NCBI GenBank assembly: GCA_017501805.1
Contig: JAFVWG010000194.1
Span: 1 to 24,477 of the forward strand
Reading direction: 5' to 3'
Source: Oscillospiraceae bacterium
GTDB lineage: Bacteria > Bacillota > Clostridia > Oscillospirales > Oscillospiraceae
DNA: 24,477 nt
Made by a program: the position numbers and the translations under genes. This document shows, one piece after another, positions 23,000 to 24,477 of this stretch; position 1 is the first letter of the stretch; every line of letters starts with the position of its first letter. Under the pieces are notes generated by a model. It worked only from the letters and a program-made list of their open reading frames with translations. It was not told where the DNA came from and did not search any database.

Positions 23000-24037
23000 A
23001 TGTCTGAACAGAACAATGTCGTTTCGATTCGCGTAATCGGCGTCGGCGGCGCCGGCAACAATGTCGTCAACCGTATGGTCGCGACCGGTGTCCGCGGCGT
23101 TGACTTCATCACCATCAATACCGACAAGCAGGACCTCGACAAGATCGTTGATCCCTCGATCAATAAGATCCAGATCGGCGAAAAGGTGACCGGCGGCAGA
23201 GGCGCAGGCTCCAAGCCCGAGATCGGTCAGAAGTCCGCCGAGGAATCCAAGGCCGCCATCGCACAGGCACTCGAAGGCGCGAACATGGTCTTCGTCACCG
23301 CCGGTATGGGCGGCGGCACCGGAACGGGCGCGGCTCCCGTCGTCGCGGGTCTTGCCCACGATGCGGGTATGCTCACCGTCGGCGTCGTCACGACTCCCTT
23401 CAAGTTTGAGGGCGGCAGCCGTATGCAGAAGGCCGAAGCCGGCATCAAGGAGCTGGAAGACAAGGTCGACGCGCTCATCGTCATCCCGAACGACCGCCTG
23501 AAGTTTGTCACAGACCAGAAGATCACCTTTATGAACGCGTTCGGCATCGCCGACGACGTTCTCAAGCAGGCTGTTGAGTCCATCACCGAGCTCGTCAACT
23601 TCAATGACCGCGTGCAGATCAACCTCGACTTCGCGGACGTTTCCTCCGTCATGAAGGAAGCGGGACGCGCGCATATGGGCGTTGGCCGTGCATCGGGCCG
23701 CGAAAAGGCGGAGCAGGCTGCTATGGCGGCTGTTGCCAGCCCGCTGCTGGAGACCTCCATCAACGGCGCTACCGGCGTTCTGATCAACATTACCGGCTCC
23801 TCCGACCTGACCCTCGAAGAGGTCGAGACCGCTGCCAACATCGTCCAGGAAGCTGTCAATCCCGACGCGAACATCATCTTCGGTTCGACGGTCGACGATT
23901 CCTACGAGGACGAGATGCGCGTGACCGTCATCGCCACCGGCTTTGATGCGAAGCGCAGCGCGAAGGGCGCATACTCCGAAGCGGCAAGCGAAGAGGACGA
24001 TTTCGATCTTCTGACCAAGCTGTTCGAGAGAAAGTAA
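23000..24037 (+). CDS. ftsZ: Cell division GTPase FtsZ
   Basis: A 345-residue tubulin homologue that polymerises with GTP into the Z-ring on the inner membrane face. GGAGNNVVNRM at the N-terminus, the tubulin signature GGGTGTGAAPV (from residue 104), the PFKFEGG segment, and the NDRVQINLDFADV catalytic T7 loop region are present. AGGAGG precedes the ATG at 23000. The globular part ends near residue 315; the linker is only about 20 residues and the C-terminal peptide reads EDDFDLLTKLFERK, unlike the usual D-I-P-x-F-L form. Codons are strongly C-ending (GTC, ATC, GGC), more than in neighbouring dcw genes, consistent with high expression. A strong terminator follows. Confidence 0.98.
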   Translation: MSEQNNVVSIRVIGVGGAGNNVVNRMVATGVRGVDFITINTDKQDLDKIVDPSINKIQIGEKVTGGRGAGSKPEIGQKSAEESKAAIAQALEGANMVFVTAGMGGGTGTGAAPVVAGLAHDAGMLTVGVVTTPFKFEGGSRMQKAEAGIKELEDKVDALIVIPNDRLKFVTDQKITFMNAFGIADDVLKQAVESITELVNFNDRVQINLDFADVSSVMKEAGRAHMGVGRASGREKAEQAAMAAVASPLLETSINGATGVLINITGSSDLTLEEVETAANIVQEAVNPDANIIFGSTVDDSYEDEMRVTVIATGFDAKRSAKGAYSEAASEEDDFDLLTKLFERK

Positions 24038-24049
24038 TTGAATCGATGA

Positions 24050-24089
24050 AAAGCCCGCGCACCATCCGGTGCGCGGGCTTTCTTTTCTT
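24050..24089 (+). terminator. Intrinsic terminator of ftsZ / dcw cluster
   Basis: A 14-bp GC-rich stem (24050-24063 with 24068-24081), ATCC loop, then CTTTTCTT. It begins 12 bases after the ftsZ stop. Confidence 0.93.
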
Positions 24090-24101
24090 GCAAATTGTCT
24101 T

Positions 24102-24214
24102 GCCTCTCCCTATGGGAGAGGTGGCTCGCGAAGCGAGACGGAGAGGGAGAACTGCAAAAAGCGTTCCTGACTCTCTCAGTCACCTGCGGTGACAGCTCTC
24201 CCAAAGGGAGAGCC
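24102..24214. repeat. Palindromic intergenic repeat (MITE/REP-like)
   Basis: The stretch is built of nested hairpins: CTCTCCCTATGGGAGAG (24105-24121), CTCGCGAAGCGAG (about 24125-24137), GTCACCTGCGGTGAC (24179-24193) and CTCTCCCAAAGGGAGAG (about 24196-24212). The left end (GCCTCTCCCTATGGGAGAG) and the right end are imperfect inverted copies of each other, giving a near-symmetric element of about 113 bases. No reading frame is carried. Similar CTCTCCC...GGGAGAG palindromes are, from memory, common between genes in Oscillospiraceae genomes; mobility and function are unknown. Confidence 0.7.
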
Positions 24215-24225
24215 GGGTAATTCGA

Positions 24226-24471
24226 TTGCCGCAAGCGGCACGATCATGGGATCATACCCTGCGCGGTGCGTGTGATCTCTGCGGCGTCGACCGCAGCACG
24301 GGAAACGTTGAGATCATAAAAGAAGACAGCCCGGACGTCGATTGTCCGGACTGCCGGTTTTTAGAGGATTGTTTTGACGGCTTAGAAATAAGCCTTTGTT
24401 GTAATACACGATTGAATATGAATTTAGCTGTTTTCTCGAAACAACTCAAAGCCCTGAGGCAAGCATTGTAA
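24226..24471 (+). CDS. Doubtful short Cys-rich reading frame
   Basis: A possible 81-residue product from a TTG at 24226, or a shorter one from an internal start; no ATG or ribosome binding site supports either. It contains CDLC and CPDCRFLEDC, a spacing that could bind zinc, but I recognise no family. The region from about 24360 is clearly more AT-rich than the rest of the window, with a small ggctta-GAAA-taagcc hairpin at 24379-24394, so it may be decayed or foreign sequence. Together with the repeat at 24102-24214 it occupies the 440 bases after ftsZ, where I see no confident gene. A reading on the other strand (24252-24449) is equally unsupported. Confidence 0.2.
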   Translation: MPQAARSWDHTLRGACDLCGVDRSTGNVEIIKEDSPDVDCPDCRFLEDCFDGLEISLCCNTRLNMNLAVFSKQLKALRQAL

Positions 24472-24477
24472 TCACAA

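Noticed and set aside
24252..24449. Minus-strand frame of 65 codons near the right end
   Set aside because: No ribosome binding site, low-complexity Ser/Lys/Gln composition, and no recognisable family.

Overview
The window reads as chromosomal DNA of a GC-rich, spore-forming Clostridia (Bacillota), most like the Oscillospiraceae/Ruminococcaceae. The grounds are: a Gram-positive-type dcw (division and cell wall) cluster with mraZ, rsmH, ftsL, a PASTA-bearing class B PBP and no ftsA; a MurE with the DNPR motif of meso-diaminopimelate-adding enzymes; the sporulation pair spmA-spmB behind a sigma-E-like promoter; and a GGAGG-type ribosome binding site before most genes. Placement below class level is an inference.

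Layout. (1) 1-2033, plus strand: the 3' end of a ceramidase-like gene, then a TPR protein overlapping a DUF4037 nucleotidyltransferase-like protein, closed by a terminator. (2) 2095-7616, minus strand, several units: an HD-domain protein with its own promoter; an AGCS-family sodium:alanine/glycine symporter behind a tandem glycine riboswitch with a terminator-type expression platform; spmA-spmB; a tRNA1(Val)-type methyltransferase coupled to rsmI; and a 56-residue 2[4Fe-4S] ferredoxin. (3) 7755-10088, plus strand: a ClpC-type double-AAA+ unfoldase. (4) 10175-24037, plus strand: the dcw cluster mraZ-rsmH-ftsL-pbp(ftsI/spoVD)-murE-murF-mraY-ftsW-murG-murA-ftsQ-ftsZ. (5) 24038-24477: terminator, a palindromic intergenic repeat, and a doubtful short Cys-rich reading frame.

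The dcw genes supply peptidoglycan precursor steps (MurA, MurE, MurF), lipid I and lipid II synthesis (MraY, MurG), septal glycan polymerisation and crosslinking (FtsW with the PBP), the divisome scaffold (FtsL, FtsQ) and the Z-ring (FtsZ). murB, murC, murD and ftsA are absent from the cluster. Regulation visible in the sequence includes a sigma-A promoter followed by a 10-bp-phased array of MraZ-type boxes ahead of mraZ, an internal terminator between ftsL and the PBP gene, a hairpin abutting the murA ribosome binding site, and a separate promoter for ftsZ. I see no phage, transposase, CRISPR or defence genes. The most notable signals are regulatory and architectural; I did not find a convincing wholly new system.
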